Shown piece after piece: positions 35,750 to 49,600 of a DNA stretch of 64,000 bases. Each line of letters starts with the position of its first letter. The stretch's first letter is position 1. Under the pieces are notes generated by a model. It had not been told where the DNA came from. It searched no databases and was given only the letters and a program-made list of their open reading frames with translations. This DNA comes from Embiotoca jacksoni. Its lineage: Eukaryota > Chordata > Actinopteri > Embiotocidae. The stretch lies in contig JAKOON010000012.1 of assembly GCA_022577435.1 (NCBI GenBank), positions 16,229,085 to 16,293,084 of the forward strand, given 5' to 3'. Position numbers and translations under genes: made by a program.

Positions 35750-38700
35750 GCATGCAGGCAGATACCCGCCACTCAGCCTCCTCCCGAATGCACATGGGCA
35801 TAAATCAAAGTGTTCCAGTTACTATCGACTTTTACCAACAGCGTGAAGTGCACGTATTTGTTTTATTTTTTTATTATTGCGAAATAATAAATATACAATT
35901 TATCTCTATTTCATTCCACAACAGTGTAACCAGACATTGTAATATCTTCTAGTAGCAGAAATGTGCATGCTTGCATTCCACTGTGCAGGTGCACACATCA
36001 CCTCACAAAATGTCGTCAATACCACGCGCTCTCATGTAAAGTGCCTGCCGTGTTACATGCGAATGGAAACGTCCGCCAATGCGAATTTAGTTTAATCGGC
36101 ATGAGATGTGTGCAGAGTCCTGATTTATTCAGCGAAGGTCACAGATTACGATGTAACCCCGTTAACAAAGAGTTACAAGTCCACTGTCATCTACGAGAGC
36201 TCCACGCAGTGTGTGAGCCTTTTCAACTTAAATACGCTGTTCAACCAAAGGTGACAATTTTGTCACTGCAATGCCACGTTAGTCGAAACACTTGGAGACA
36301 GTGGATCGAATTTTGAGGACTTTGTGTCAAATCACATCTACAGCCACACTGCGAGGCTGTATTTTGCCACACAGCTGTAATTTACAGTCCTAGTTTAGCC
36401 TTTCTTTAGCATGCTAACGTGCGCTATCTAACATGAACTTCAGGATTTGGGTATTTTACTGGTTTTGCTGATACTGAATTTATTCATCAAATTGAGGTCA
36501 AATCAGACCCAAAGTTCCTAGAATATTTATTAGTTCTGGGGTTTTAAATCCACCCAGTCATTATTCATTCCATTAATTGGGACCATAAATATCTGTAAAA
36601 TTGTATGGGAATCAAAGCATTACTTGTTGTGAGGTTTGAATCTGGACTTCAGCAGTAAACTGATAGATGGTCTTTGCCATTCCTAAATCTACGTTGCTAA
36701 AAATATATATAATATCAAATTGCAGCTTTTCTAAGTCGGTTGAAGGTGGATGTGATGAGGCTCCGCTCTGATTAGAAACTCTGACGAATCATTTGAGACA
36801 ACTGCTGAAATCTATGGGATGTAAGCGAACTGGTAAAGTTTTGTTGTAACTTCACTTTACGACTGCTAACATGGCTATATTCTAACATTAATATTAGTGG
36901 AGTTCTCATCTTGAAAAACTGTCTTTCATGTGCTCAAAAAGCATTTAAAACCTCTCTCTATTAACTCAGACTCTGTAAGTGTTAAAAATAGGCTGTTAAA
37001 CGTGCTGTGAAGCTGCTTCAGGTTTTCAGAGCGTTCCTCAGCTCCAACATTACTGCCCCATTTCTGACCCTCCTACTGCCTTCATTTATACTGATAGTGA
37101 TACAAAAACAAAACAAAAAAAAATGGCAGGGGGAAAAGAAAACTGAAAATGCCTGTGGCCAGTGAGAGAGTGAGTGAATTGAAAAGAATGACCCCTGGAG
37201 GGTCAAGTTATTTAACCCCTAAGTACTCCAGAGCTGATGCAAGGCTTCCCAGTTACACCACAAAAGATGTCCTACAATCCTGGAAATGTACAGTTGTACA
37301 CAACCCAGGTCCTCTTATACTATGGACTGCTTTATCTGACTAACTCAAACAGTTTAGCCATACAAAATCCACAACCTCACTGATAGCTGTTTCTTTGGGT
37401 CACTTGGAGAGCTCATGTCTTTAGCTGTTTAATGAGAAAGTAAGGCCCACATTCCCTGTCCTCCTTTTCTTTATCTGAAAGGAGCTGGCAGTGATGAGGC
37501 ACCACTTTGCCAGTAAGACATTGTTGTAAAACCATGACACCTGATCCCAGCTTTCAGCATCATCCAGCCCCTCTGTACTAATTAAATGTTTTGCCAAAAA
37601 TCTCTGCTCTCCATTTCACAGTAGGTGAACATGAAGCCTTCACATGGTTCTCAAAAAAGAGAGCTGATGTGGTTGAAGAGCGCCGGGCACACCGAGCAAT
37701 GCGCTGATGCAATAAAAGCTGCTAATGTGATTGGTAGCTGGTGAAATCAGCTCATTTTTCCTTCAGCAGAACCACATCCTTCCAAAATGCATGCGATGAA
37801 CGAGCGGACGCAGGTTTGGAAACGGAGTAAAGTCAGCTTCCAAATGAATGTGATTCCAAATTAGCGGCCGATGGGAGGCTAAATTTGATCCCTTTTCCTT
37901 AAAGGATCTGAGAAAAAAAAGAAAGATACATTTTACGGGTGTGTTTCCCCCCTCCCCCGCCACCTCAACCTCTCTGTTGCCTTCAAATTAAATAAGACCT
38001 CAGTGGCTCCTCTACAGAACATGGTAATTAGCCCTCTTCACCAGAAAATAAAAAGAGGGGGTCCCTTTTGGGGGTCAAACCAGAAGCACCATTCAGCATG
38101 CACACTGTCATTTATCACCGAAAGAGGTTGCTTCCAAGAAAAGTGGATGAAAGGCTGATGGGCTTCCCTACTGGGTTGCTCGGGCCCTGCTGGGCTGCCT
38201 GGATACTGAAAATCACAGTCATGGCTGAGAGGAGGATTTAGCCACTTGGGGATAGAGGAGTTCAACCACATCATCAACTCCACGTTTTATTCAATTGCTC
38301 CCAGGAAGAGAGGATTTACAGCCATAAGTTCACATTTTCTACTGCGAACAGGAAGCCATGGGCCATAAAAGAAGAGGCCCCGTATTGCCATTAACCCTGA
38401 TAAAGTATGAATAAATCAAAATCTCTTTTGGGAGAGATTACTTAAAGTGTTCCAAGATGAAAATATATTTGACACGCCAAGCAAGAGGAAAAAAAACATC
38501 TTTTGGTTATAATATCCCAATTTGAGTCAGAATAAACAAGTTTATTTTAGCGCCATCTGAGTGTAATTCATTATTCATTTGTCTTGTCGGTGATTCGCTG
38601 CATTGAAAACAAGCCCCCCCTCTTCCTTACAGGTTATGACAGCGTCAGAGAGCGGGGACGCTGTCTGCTGGCTGTCAGAGACAGAGAGGCGACGGTAATA

Positions 38701-39239
38701 GGCTGTGATCTCTCACCCTGCTTCTTCAGCCTGTTTGTAAGTGCTGTGTACAAGGCTTATTTGGGGTGTAGCATCTGCCAGACTCAGGGAAACCAGAAAC
38801 CTTTAAAACACAGAGTCTTTATCCAGAAGAACCTCATCAGCAAAGGGGGGGGGGGGGGGCAGACAGAGAGGAGAACTTTTGACCCTAACCTGACTGTCAG
38901 ATGAAGAGACATCCTGTTCCATGTTAACATAAATACCTACAACTATTAACTTGAACCTGCACTTTCGAACTGTCTCTATTGCTCTGTGAGATAACCTTAT
39001 GACCAATCTGTATCGGCACCATGATGTTCTAACTATGTTGATTTTACATGAAATTAAAACTTTCTAACACAATTAATAACATAAATGTTTCATTCATTGT
39101 GTGTCAATTCGAATGTTGATGTGTGCTAAAGAAAATTTTAATAGAAGAAAACAAATCGAATTTTTAGAGCGTTCAGACACCCAATGTTATATGACATAGG
39201 GCACACAAATGACGAAGACAACGATCTCAAGGACAACGC
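35750..39239. other. Intergenic stretch without a supported gene
   Basis: The open frames here are short and show no family resemblance. A G15 run lies at 38,845-38,859. A 62-base exon-like block at about 38,635-38,698 (plus strand) has a good acceptor but no known partner. Confidence 0.5.
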
Positions 39240-41245
39240 ATGGAGCCGCGTCGCCGAACAACCAGGCTGTCAGGACAGTGAGTAGTTGATGGTTTTTTCG
39301 GATGTACTAAAACACGGCAGGTTTGACATAACGTACTAAAATATCTTCTTTTATCGAGTGAGGAGGAGCGGGACAAGATCTTCATCACTGGATGATGTTG
39401 AATCAATCATTTTTCTGAAGAATGAGCTGGCGGGAATCTATTCAAACCCTTTAATGAACAACTGTCTCAAATCTGCATCGCTGCCGGTATGAATATACAT
39501 CTGAGGGGTTTGAGTATTTCACATTTTTGTGCCGTTCGTTCCTCACGCTCCCGGTGTGTAAAGGCCTTTACTACAATGTTTACACTAAGAGAGTTACCTC
39601 TTTAATATCTTTGATAGCACTGGACTACTACAAAATAATACTCATAAGATACTACTAATAATAGTGCTATTCATGACCATACGGTATGCGTTCACAAATT
39701 ACATGGCATTTCCATTTTGATCCTTATTATGGTCATGCTTGACAACCTCCAATTTAAGGCGCATGTGTTTCCCAGTGGTCATGGGAAAACAGTTTAAGAT
39801 GTGCCAGTGCTTGCCTCGTGTTAAGGAGCAGGTGTGAGACTCTCTCCTGTGTATTGTTGGAGGGTCTTTATATGGGGGGGCTGCAGAGGGATGTCGTCAT
39901 TCATGCTAGTAACTAACGAGTCCCTCAGGTCCAGACTGCAACCAGCAGTGTAGCAGACTTACAGCATTACCATGACAAAGGTCTGTGGTCGGATGCTGTA
40001 TGATAAAGGCATGGCAGAGATGAAAAAAAAAAAGAAAGAAAAAGACACCCCCTTATTTCACACACTCACACTGGGGGTCAGAGTAAAGCTCTACAAAGTG
40101 CTCTAGCTTTCACAACGTGATAAGACATGCCTGTGCATCTTTCACGTTAGTCCCCAGGGAAACAGGCGTCTTTAAAACAAAATGTGACTGTTAAACTATT
40201 TAGATAATCTCCTGTTGAAAAATGTTGCGACAAAACTCTGATCGTGATCACAAAGTGTCATATTTTGTTTCTTGGCCCTTTTAATCAGTTAATGGTTCAA
40301 ACATTCAGTCAGGACAACGAAACGCACTCACCTCAATGGACCATATAACTAAATCAGAACCAAAACTTAATCTTAGTCAAACAATAAAAAACATCAAACA
40401 CTTGTGATCTCTGGACTCACCCTTCACTGAGAATATTCACATTCATTAGAACCTCTCCATCAGTGCTGCACCTCAGAGTTGTGTCATGTTGATGTTGTGT
40501 GCGAGAATGGTCTTCAGTTGCTGCACAATATGAACCCCAATGAAAATGATCTGAAATCATGCTTTAAATGCCAATTAGCACTAAAATCCCGTGGGACAAC
40601 CCCACAACTTATTGCTCCCTTGTACCATCCGACAAAGTAGCGCTGCTAATCAGACATTTCAGTTCCATTTAAATTAAAGCAAGACTATATAACTTACACA
40701 ACAACACATCCCTACACTCTAATAAAAAGTTCAATTTGTAAACCACAAACCACACCCTTACTCAGTTTGACACACATCAGGAGTTCTGCTGATACAGCCT
40801 TACTTGGCCTGGTATGAAGTGTTTTTTTTGGGGACTATATTTTGCTCAGTTTAGTAAACCTTCCATAAATCTTGCTGTAGCATATGACTGATGCGTCTTT
40901 AACTTGTGTTACAGTTAAACTGCATTCATCATTTTCCTGTCATTCTAATTGAAACTTTTAACCCAGTGACACAATGACTGGCTTTAGCTGTGACATCCAT
41001 GTATAAATATTGGTATAAATAGTTGTATGACAAAACCTAGTTGTGTTCAATAAATGCCGACATGGTCAGATCTGAGCGCTCTTACCATAAAGATCCTGTT
41101 TTTCTTTTTATTTCTGCCCCCCCTCGCCTCTTCCTCCCATCTGAGTCTGATGTCTTTTCACTGTGTTCATTCATGTGTGCAGAGGGCCTCCAGTGCCAAG
41201 CGCTCCTCCAGCCTGGCTGTCCAGACCAGGCACAATGGAGCCTGA
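39240..41245 (+). CDS. Candidate small three-exon gene, product unknown (about 74 residues)
   Basis: Three plus-strand exons chain without frame conflict. Exon 1 (39240-39277) starts at an ATG and reads MEPRRRTTRLSG with an ACA|GTGAGT donor. Exon 2 (39363-39486) reads RSGTRSSSLDDVESIIFLKN, then ELAGIYSNPLMNNCLKSASLP, with a donor CCG|GTATGA. Exon 3 (41183-41245) follows a pyrimidine-rich TGTGTGCAG acceptor and reads RASSAKRSSSLAVQTRHNGA and TGA. Intron 1 is only 85 bases and carries two TACTAAA branch-point-like motifs. The opposite strand of exon 2 is closed in all frames. The protein is basic and Ser-rich with one short hydrophobic-acidic helix. I do not recognise it. Missing exons in the 1.7-kb second intron are possible. 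Confidence 0.4.
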
Positions 41246-42554
41246 TTCCCTCGCCCCTCCGTCCCCCTGTGGCCTAAAGAAGTCTCCCTGCAGGAGTGGA
41301 GGAGGACCACCTCAGTGTCCGTCTGAGGATTTCAGAAACCTCCACGCTCCTTTTCCTCATTGTCATGATCTTCAAAGTGTCAGTTTACTGACTGGCATGA
41401 GTCATTGGTTCAGTTTTCTCTTGATATCTTTGCTCTTTTACCTACAAATTCAATTCTGACCGACAGACATAGTTTTCAGGCTCAAGTATACTGTTGTTAA
41501 AGTGAGGTAAAATCAATTCGATCATTTGAAAAGTTGGCTGCTGAAAAACGGGATGAATGGAGAGGTTAAAATTACAGGAGGTCGTATGGCAGAAACTACA
41601 TGGAAGTACATCATACTATGTGACAAAACAACATACATTAATAAAACAATTAAAAAAATACTCTACGTTTGTAATCATATCCACAGATGCAGCAATTCAA
41701 TGAGTTACAACAAAGCAAATTCAAGATATTTAGCAGCTTGTTTCTTTATTCATGTGGAGTAGAGCCCCAACAATGCTGGATTTTGAAGTCCGATACTTAT
41801 ATTAGGTAGTAAAAAAAAAAATAATAAAAAAAAATCAAATATTGATATTTTGGCCCATATTTTTTCTTACCTTTTTATGTTGCTACCCAATTCAGTTACT
41901 TTGTCTTTAGTGCAAATGAAAAATGCAAGCAGGCTAATTTACTAAAACAACATGACCTTGGTAAATTTATACCTGTTAACATCAGCTTTGTCATAGTGAG
42001 CATTTTATCATTGCTGGCGTTGGCACGTAGCTCACAGCCCTACAATAGTAAATGAAAGTGCAGCCTTACAGAGCAGCAAGCATGGAACAAGTCAGGAACG
42101 AGTCTTCTTGTTGACTGATAATAACACAGTCTTTTTGCATTGTTTCTTGGTGTTTACAACATGTGGGCCCACACACGTATTTGGAAAACTACTGGAGGAG
42201 ACACACAGGAGGAGACGAAGAGCAAGAGGGAACCACAGGTATAACAGATGGATTTTCCTCATGTTGACATGCTTGGCAGGATGCCCACAGACACTAGTTT
42301 GGTACCAGGGGGTTAGATTAATGCAAATAAAGTCATGAAAAATAGAATTAAAAAAAAACCTTGAACTGAACTGTTGAATGTCTGATTATATTCAATAACC
42401 TGAAATTTGAGAGTGAAAAAAAAAAAACCAGTTGAAAATCTGATGAAACACAGGTAAAGGTGCTTTTCTGACCACTTGAACATGATGTATGGTGAAACAA
42501 AGCAGGCAGGGGAGACAACAGCAGGCAGGCAGACAGACAGTAAACCGAACTGAC

Positions 42555-45550
42555 CCTGGGGTCCAGAGGAGGAAGCCTCATCTCCATGCTCGTGAGCCAC
42601 TGTCTCAGTGCTCGGATTTGACTCCTGAACTCACACTGCCACTGGCTCATGTCCTCCATATCCCTCCTGAAACAGAGGAGAGCAACACAAAATGAAACGT
42701 TATATTGGTCACATTTTACAGTCAAATAATATTGTAAACATTCTCTATAGTCAGGGAAATGGAAGACGTTACTTAAAAAGACAGTACAAGTAAATCATGG
42801 TGAATGTATGTCATCAATCAAATTCCTTTAATAATCATGAGGTTACAGTACACTGGTGTTTGTCAAAAAGCACCTCACCAATACCTTGGTGTTATTTCCA
42901 CTACGATGATTAATTACTGCTCTGTCAGGAAGTAGGTCATTTGGAGAATAGATAATAGCACAGACATGATTTGCTCTACAACAGGATGAGCCCTTCAAGA
43001 ATTATTATTCTTATCAAAGGAATACAACCAGGGCTGCTCGGCCGAAAACATGATCAAACTATCTCATTAGAGAGGCATCTGTTCTCTACGTCTGCTGGGC
43101 TGGAACCTGGTTCTTTTTCTTTCACTGTGTTTCAATTATGTGATTTATACTGTCTGCTTACTACACAGTTCAGAGCTCTGTCTTTGCACTGATGGTGAAT
43201 GCAGACGCACCGGTCTGCGAAGCTGATACAAATGACCAACTGTCGTCACAGGCTGGGTGTTTTGTTTAATCTCACTGTTGGTGGCCACATTCAATCAAGC
43301 AAGCATTCATTCCTTTGGACTATTGATTTTTTTCAAATTTTCTCACTTGTATATGTGATAAAGCAGAGTATTTCATTTGTACAATGTTACCATGTGTGGA
43401 TTTAGTTATGAATTGTGGCACTCGTTTACAGTAGCATACCCATATCTCTGATCCTGTGATGAAGGTGTTGGAGATCCAAACAAAGCACTTCCTTTATCCT
43501 ACAAGAAAGCAGTTGAAAAATACAGAGAATAATCCTTTTTCCACCTGCTGGAGCTCATACTGTTCCTTCAACAACTCATCACCGTACAGTATACAGTATA
43601 TTATGACGTGTTTTTACTGTTCTCTGTGCTCTTACCTCCCTGCCATCAGCTTCAGACGCAGGGAGAGCTGGGAGGGAAGGGGTTGCATCAGAGTAGTCAA
43701 GGGAGCTGAGTGAAGAATTCAGGGAGGTGAATGCCCCGTTGCTTCTGGTGGCAGAATCCTCCATCAAACCCAGTGGCTAATGTTGGCACAGAGCAAAATA
43801 TGTATGCATGCAGTATGGTGTAAATCCACATCCATACAGATGGCTTGAAGATACTGTTCGGGGTCTTTTTTTACATCTCAGTCAGAAGATAAATTCCAGG
43901 GTAAAACTGAAAACGTCATTTTATAAGAATTTTATAAGACAAATTGTAGTTCAAAAATAAGACTATTATGATTCTAGTTATGACCTCACTAATATGGCAG
44001 ATGCCTTGCACATTACATACACGTAGAGGGATGATCAATTGTAGAGCAGGTGCTGGACCAAGTAGCTGTTTCACCTGAAATAACTTTCTTCCTTGAAGAT
44101 AAGAGTGTAAGTCGGTCTAACATTGCCCTCATGTGGTCAACGACTGCTTTTTCTAGTGGAACATTTCATATCGCCAGTAAGCTGCGAGCTTCAGTTGACA
44201 GTATTATATCAACGGAGAATCAGTGCAGTTGTTTCAAGTCTTAAACCCACTGGGTATCATTTTCATTAAATAAAATTCACTTTCTGCGCAGTGGTTCTAC
44301 TGGTAGTATTACTGTACCAGGGTGAAATGCACAAAACAACAATATACTTCCATGACTCTTTATACATATGCTGTTCATCCAATGTAACTTGTGATTTGTG
44401 CCACCCTAAAATGTCTTCATGTGCATGGGTAGTGATGAATGACAAGAGTGCCTCTTCAGAGCATATTTATTTACAACATAGTGTTATGTTCACATACAAC
44501 AACAGTCCTCACTGTATCATTCAAAGCAATATCTGCCCAATAAGCAAAACCAACCAGTTAGTTTGTGATTTGATATACTGCTAAAATTTAAATCAGCGCA
44601 CTTCCATCTGAAGTTGTTTTTATTTTTCACAAAATATCCTTTGAAAAGTTAGTAAAACATGCAAGACAAATTAATATCAAAAACATGATGAAAACAAATT
44701 GAAAAGATTTACAGAGGTAAAACACTTTAGAGAAGCAAAACAGAAAATCTTTGATGTGGAAAAAATAACTATGAGCAAAATAAAGCTTTGAGCTATTTTT
44801 CAGTTTGCAAAAGAAATCTGTGGCAAAATGCCACCTGTTCGTTTGATATAATACATACATTCATGCAACGTGGTGCTGCATCAAATAGGTCAATTCTCCA
44901 CATTTCTCCTGTAGGCCCTTTGGTTGAACTGAATTTTCTGTCAGATAATCAAAAAAATGTACTCAGTGGACTCGCTAACTGAAGATGTGCTGTTGTATTA
45001 GTACAGTTAAACTCAATTCAAATTAAATGTACAAGCAGAGGTGTGTATTATCTGTGAGTGTTCTCAAAAAAATATCACAGTATGACAACCTAAATGTCAC
45101 TATTAGCATTCATGTAATAAACACATGAAAAAGGTCATGAATGAGGAGTGTTCCCAGAAAGGCATCCCAAGATGGTGGTGACTCAGCCTCAGCTTTCTTC
45201 GAGTGTGATGTGCAATGGAAGAAAGGACATACTCAATGGCAGATCTAGAAATGAAAGGAAATGACTTTGAAATAAAACCAAAATGAATCAAACCATGAAG
45301 TAAGGAACAAAAAAATAAAAAACAGAAATGAAATGAAATTAAATTGTACGAGAAATCTAGATGAAACTTTGCTTCAGTTTTGGGCAAATGAAATAGAAAT
45401 GACAAAGTTTTCTAGAACAGTTGCACACCATACCTGTGTTACTGCGTGAGGATGACAAGGACCCACAAATCCATCAAAGGTGAGAGGATCGCATGCTCCG
45501 GCCAACTGAGTATGTGTGCTCCGATGTTGGGTTGTGAGGGACTGAGGCAG
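42555..45550 (-). CDS. Candidate four-exon chain between plectin and the tail gene
   Basis: Four blocks on the minus strand have good splice signals and compatible phases. 45550-45434 (TTTCTCACAG acceptor, CAG|GTATGG donor, phase 0-0) encodes LPQSLTTQHRSTHTQLAGAC and LTFDGFVGPCHPHAVTQ. 43776-43636 (phase 0-0) encodes PLGLMEDSATRSNGAFTSLN, then SSLSSLDYSDATPSLPALPA. 43498-43440 (59 bases, phase 0-2) encodes DKGSALFGSPTPSSQDQRY. 42666-42555 (phase 2-0) encodes RDMEDMSQWQCEFRSQIRAL and RQWLTSMEMRLPPLDPR, which looks like helix A of a spectrin repeat with its WL motif. In total 143 residues. No terminal exon or next exon was found, but phase 0 would allow joining to exon 2 or 3 of the tail gene. 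They could be alternative 5' exons of that gene or an unrelated gene. Confidence 0.45.
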
Positions 45551-46671
45551 CTGTGAGAAACAAGAGGATGACAAAAAAAAACAAAAAAAAAACAGCAGCA
45601 ATGAGAGTTTTGAACAGAAGTATTTCTATCAGTGATATGCTACCATGGCAGTGTGCGGTATAGGGAGAACAATGGCATTAATCTAGGCTCTGAGACCAGA
45701 TCAAATCAACTAAAGAAAACAGACAAAACAAAGAAAAGAAAAATGTATAAATTAAATGATAATTCAACTTACAAGAATCAAAATAACAGGAGGCAGGTCT
45801 GTGAGGGAGAAGGATCGAGTCTGACATCATCTTGGGATTTACTGGGAACACTTGGTTGACGGTGAATATGAGCAATCCAAAATTTGTAGTGTGTAAAACA
45901 TTGCTGCAATTAACTTAAAATATGCAAACGTCCACTGAATATAAATGACATGAGCACAAAGTAATGTCAAACTGGTTTCAGAACAGTCTGCAAAGTGTGG
46001 GTCTGGCACTTCTTTTCAGTGTTGCATTCTTGTAGTGTCTCAGGTGTATTCTGTGCTGCAGTTTACTGGGTACAGTCTAGTTACCCAGGCAACATATAAC
46101 ATAAAAAAAACTTTAACACGTACTCTATACAAACATCCTGAAATTTTGAAGGCATCTATATATTTTAGTTAAAAACATTAACTATGTGGACATTCGGTAT
46201 CTCACTACTTGTACTGTCGAAAAAGATAAAAAATAGACAAATATTCTTAAATTTCAAAGGAAAAAAGGAATACTGGAAAAATATTTCTTTTTGACATAGA
46301 TACACTATATATTAGTTTCAGAAAGCAAAGTATACATCTTTTTTAACGGGTGTAAAATGAAAACTATAAAGTCACTTAAAAAACTGCAGAAATGTCATGC
46401 TCTGCTTGAAAAATATAAACTGATTCTGTGATCAGTACTAAAAGAAAATATAATCTAGCGATGCTTGGTTATGTCTCGATATGAGGCACATGTTCAGACA
46501 GATGTTATATATGAAAAAAAAATCAATAGCCTAGGCAATTTTTGTTTTGACGACATGCAGGGAAGAATAAATAAATGATATTTTCTTTGTTAGTGTAACT
46601 AGTTTTTCCTGTTAGAAATGCAACTATAAAATGCATTAGTATTGTTGTTTATTAGGAACAGAACTAGCTGA
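44630..46671 (-). other. plec: Probable plectin 3' UTR
   Basis: The sequence after the plectin stop is AT-rich and has no long open frame on the minus strand apart from the candidate exon at 45434-45550. Minus-strand AATAAA hexamers occur about 20 bases after the stop (near 46,650), which is too close to be useful, and again near 44,630 and 44,465. The 3' end is therefore placed loosely near 44.6 kb. If the candidate exon at 45.5 kb is real, the plectin transcript either ends before it or overlaps it. Confidence 0.4.
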
Positions 46672-49600
46672 TCAGAATCTGCGGCCGTAGCTTGAAGAAG
46701 ATGTGAAGGAGGTGGATGAGAAGTTCATGCTGAAGCCAGAGCCAGCGTCGATGCTGCCTCTCCTGGAGCCTGATCGGGATCCGGTCCTTGAGCCAGTTCG
46801 AGAGCCATATGCAGATCCAGGGCCACTGGCGTTGTAGGGACTGTAGAGGCCTTTGCTCGACTGTGAGGAGGCCTCCAGCAGCCTGAGGCTAGATCCTTCC
46901 TCCACCATGCTTCTGTCCATGGCATCTTTGAAGGAGATTTTCAGTTTGGTTTTTGGACATGTCAGATATTTAGAATAAGCACTGACATCTCTCAGCTTCT
47001 GGGCCGTGCGGGCGTCGATCGTGCCCTTCTTGATGGACTCATCTAGTGTCACTCTGCCCTCCACTTCAGGCTCAATAAGTCCACCAGTCAGATATTGAAC
47101 CTCAAGGAATCGCTGGCCAGCCTCGTAATACAACCAGCCCTTCTTCAGGGCCTGGGAGGCAGACATCTTTACTTTAGTTCTGGGATCTTCAAATCCATTG
47201 AATGCTTTTTGAGCCAGGTTCAGGCGATCGACCATGACTTTATCCACCAGGCCTTTTTCTGTGGCGTCAGTGACTGAGAATCTTTCTCCACTTGTGGGGT
47301 CAATGATTCCTCCTGTGCAGGCTTGTGCCTCCAGCAACCTTTGGCCTGTGATGTTGTCTACTAGATTTCTGTGAATTGCCTCAGTGATAGACACCTTCTC
47401 CAATGTGTCTATGTCCAATATTCCGGCTACAGGGCCAGTGTCCTCTGTTGGGTCATTCCATATGACTGCAGGTGTTTTAATGGAGGGTATGGGGCTCATT
47501 GGGGAGGAGTACGTGGAACCAGTGGTGGAACCAAAAGAGGACGAGCGTGAACGGAAGCCTCCCATGTTTCCAGAAAGCATGTCAGCAAACTCTGTGATGG
47601 ACAGGTTTCCAGCTCTGTAAGAATCAAGAGCGTTCTGGTCAATTAGACCACGTGAAATAGCGTCATCAACATCGTACTGTCTCCCAGACCTCCTGTCAAT
47701 GATAAGGGATTTAACAGTACCATCAGAGGAAGTCATTGTGATCTCTTCCCATTCACATTCCTGCTCGGCAAGCTCCAGGTAGGTTTGGTGGTCAATGAGT
47801 CCCTTCCTGTAGGCCTCATACACAGTCATTTCTTTGCCTGTCTCTGGGTCTACGATTACAACTCTGCGTTTACGAACTGAGGATTTGGAGGAGGTCTTCC
47901 TTTCACGCTTCTTTTCTTTCAGTAGCAGGAGCACCAGGCCACTGTCAGGATCAGTGATGCACCTCTCCATCAGCTGGAGGTAGGTCAGGTTTTCCTCAGT
48001 GTTGGGATCAAAGAAGCCTTTGGTGTCATCAGATGGATCTGTCAGGATCTCGTTCATTTCCTCGTCAAAGAGGCCGCGTTTGTAGGCCACCTCAACTGGC
48101 AGACGATGACTTTCCTCTGGATCGATGATTCCACCAGTGGCAATCTGGGCTTCCAGGAGACGGATACCATGATCTTTCAGAATGAGCCCCTTTTTCATGG
48201 CCTGGAACAGGGAGATTGTCTTGCCTGAATAAGGATCTCTATATCCTGTCACTGCACGCTCGGCAGAGAGAAGCTTGTCTTTGAATTCTGGGCCCACAAT
48301 TCCCATCTTTACTGATTCGTGGACAGTCAGTTTGAGGTTTTTGATTGGATCAATGACGTACCCTGTCGCCGCCTGGGCCTCAAGGAGTTCAAATGCAGTG
48401 CCTGGCCTAATCATGTTCTTTTTCATGGCCTGGTAAATAGATAGACGTTCCTTTGAGGACTCCAAAAATACACCAGCAATACAGCTTGTGCCCTCAAGGT
48501 ACCTTGATACCCTACTGCTAACCTCCTCCACTGTAATAAGGCCTTCATTCAGTTCTAAGACAGTCTGCTGGTCAATAATTTGGGAGCGGATGAGCTCCTC
48601 CATTGTGATCTGTTTTCTCAGACCCTTGAATGTCAGCCTCTTGTCTCCCAGGGAGAGGAGGCGCAAACCACCATCCACCTTGCACCTCTTGAGCAGCTGT
48701 GCATATGACAGTTTCTCATCAGTGACAGGGTCAACGAATCCCTTAACATCATCAGTCAATTTCTCGTTGGTTTCCTTGTTGATATAGCCTCTTTGCATGG
48801 CAATGTCTGCTGGCAGATGGAACTGGAATTCAGGATCAATAATACCACCACTGGCCGTTTGTGCCTCTAACATTTTCAGAGCATAATCCTCTGGAACCAG
48901 ATCCTTTTTCATGGCCTGGAAGAGAGATATGACTTTCCCACTGTAGGGATCCTTGTATCCTGTGACAGCTCTTTCAGCTGAGAGAAGTTTATCATGGATC
49001 TCAGGGCCGACAACACCCTTACGAACAGCTTCATCGACAGTGAGTGTCTCATGCTTCACAGGATCAACAATGAATCCTGTCGCAGCTTGTGCTTCGAGGA
49101 GGCTGAGGCCGATTTCTGGTTTAATAAAACCTCTCTTTATTGCTTGGTATATGCTTATCTTGGAGCTGGAGTCTGTCGTGACCCCAGCAACACAGCCTGT
49201 GCCATAGAGATACTGTTTCACACTGGTCAACTCCATTATGTCACGGATATCCCTCTTGCCCTGTTTGAGAAGGTTGTACATCTCCAAGTCAATGATGCGG
49301 GCATTGTAAAGCTCCTCAATAGTTATCCTTCTCCTTATAGTCTGACATGACAGTGGGCTATCATTTCTGACGATTTCTCTTTGCTCCATGATCTCAATGA
49401 TAATGATGATCATCCGCTCTTTAGTGATTTTACCAGAGCGATATTCATCCATGAGCCTTTGTCTCTCCTGCTCTGGAATCAGATTTGAGTTCATGACATC
49501 CCAGAGGTTCATTGGTTTGTCAGCCAGACCCTCAATTGGGATGTTAATTTGGCTGGTGGTCAGATCGCTCTGGGTTTGTTCCTCAGTGTAGAGGTATGTC

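Noticed and set aside
38635..38698. 62-base exon-like block on the plus strand (TTCCTTACAG acceptor, ACG|GTAATA donor)
   Set aside because: It opens in two frames and has no partner exon with matching phase or family resemblance. It could be 5' UTR of the candidate gene at 39.2 kb, but nothing shows this.
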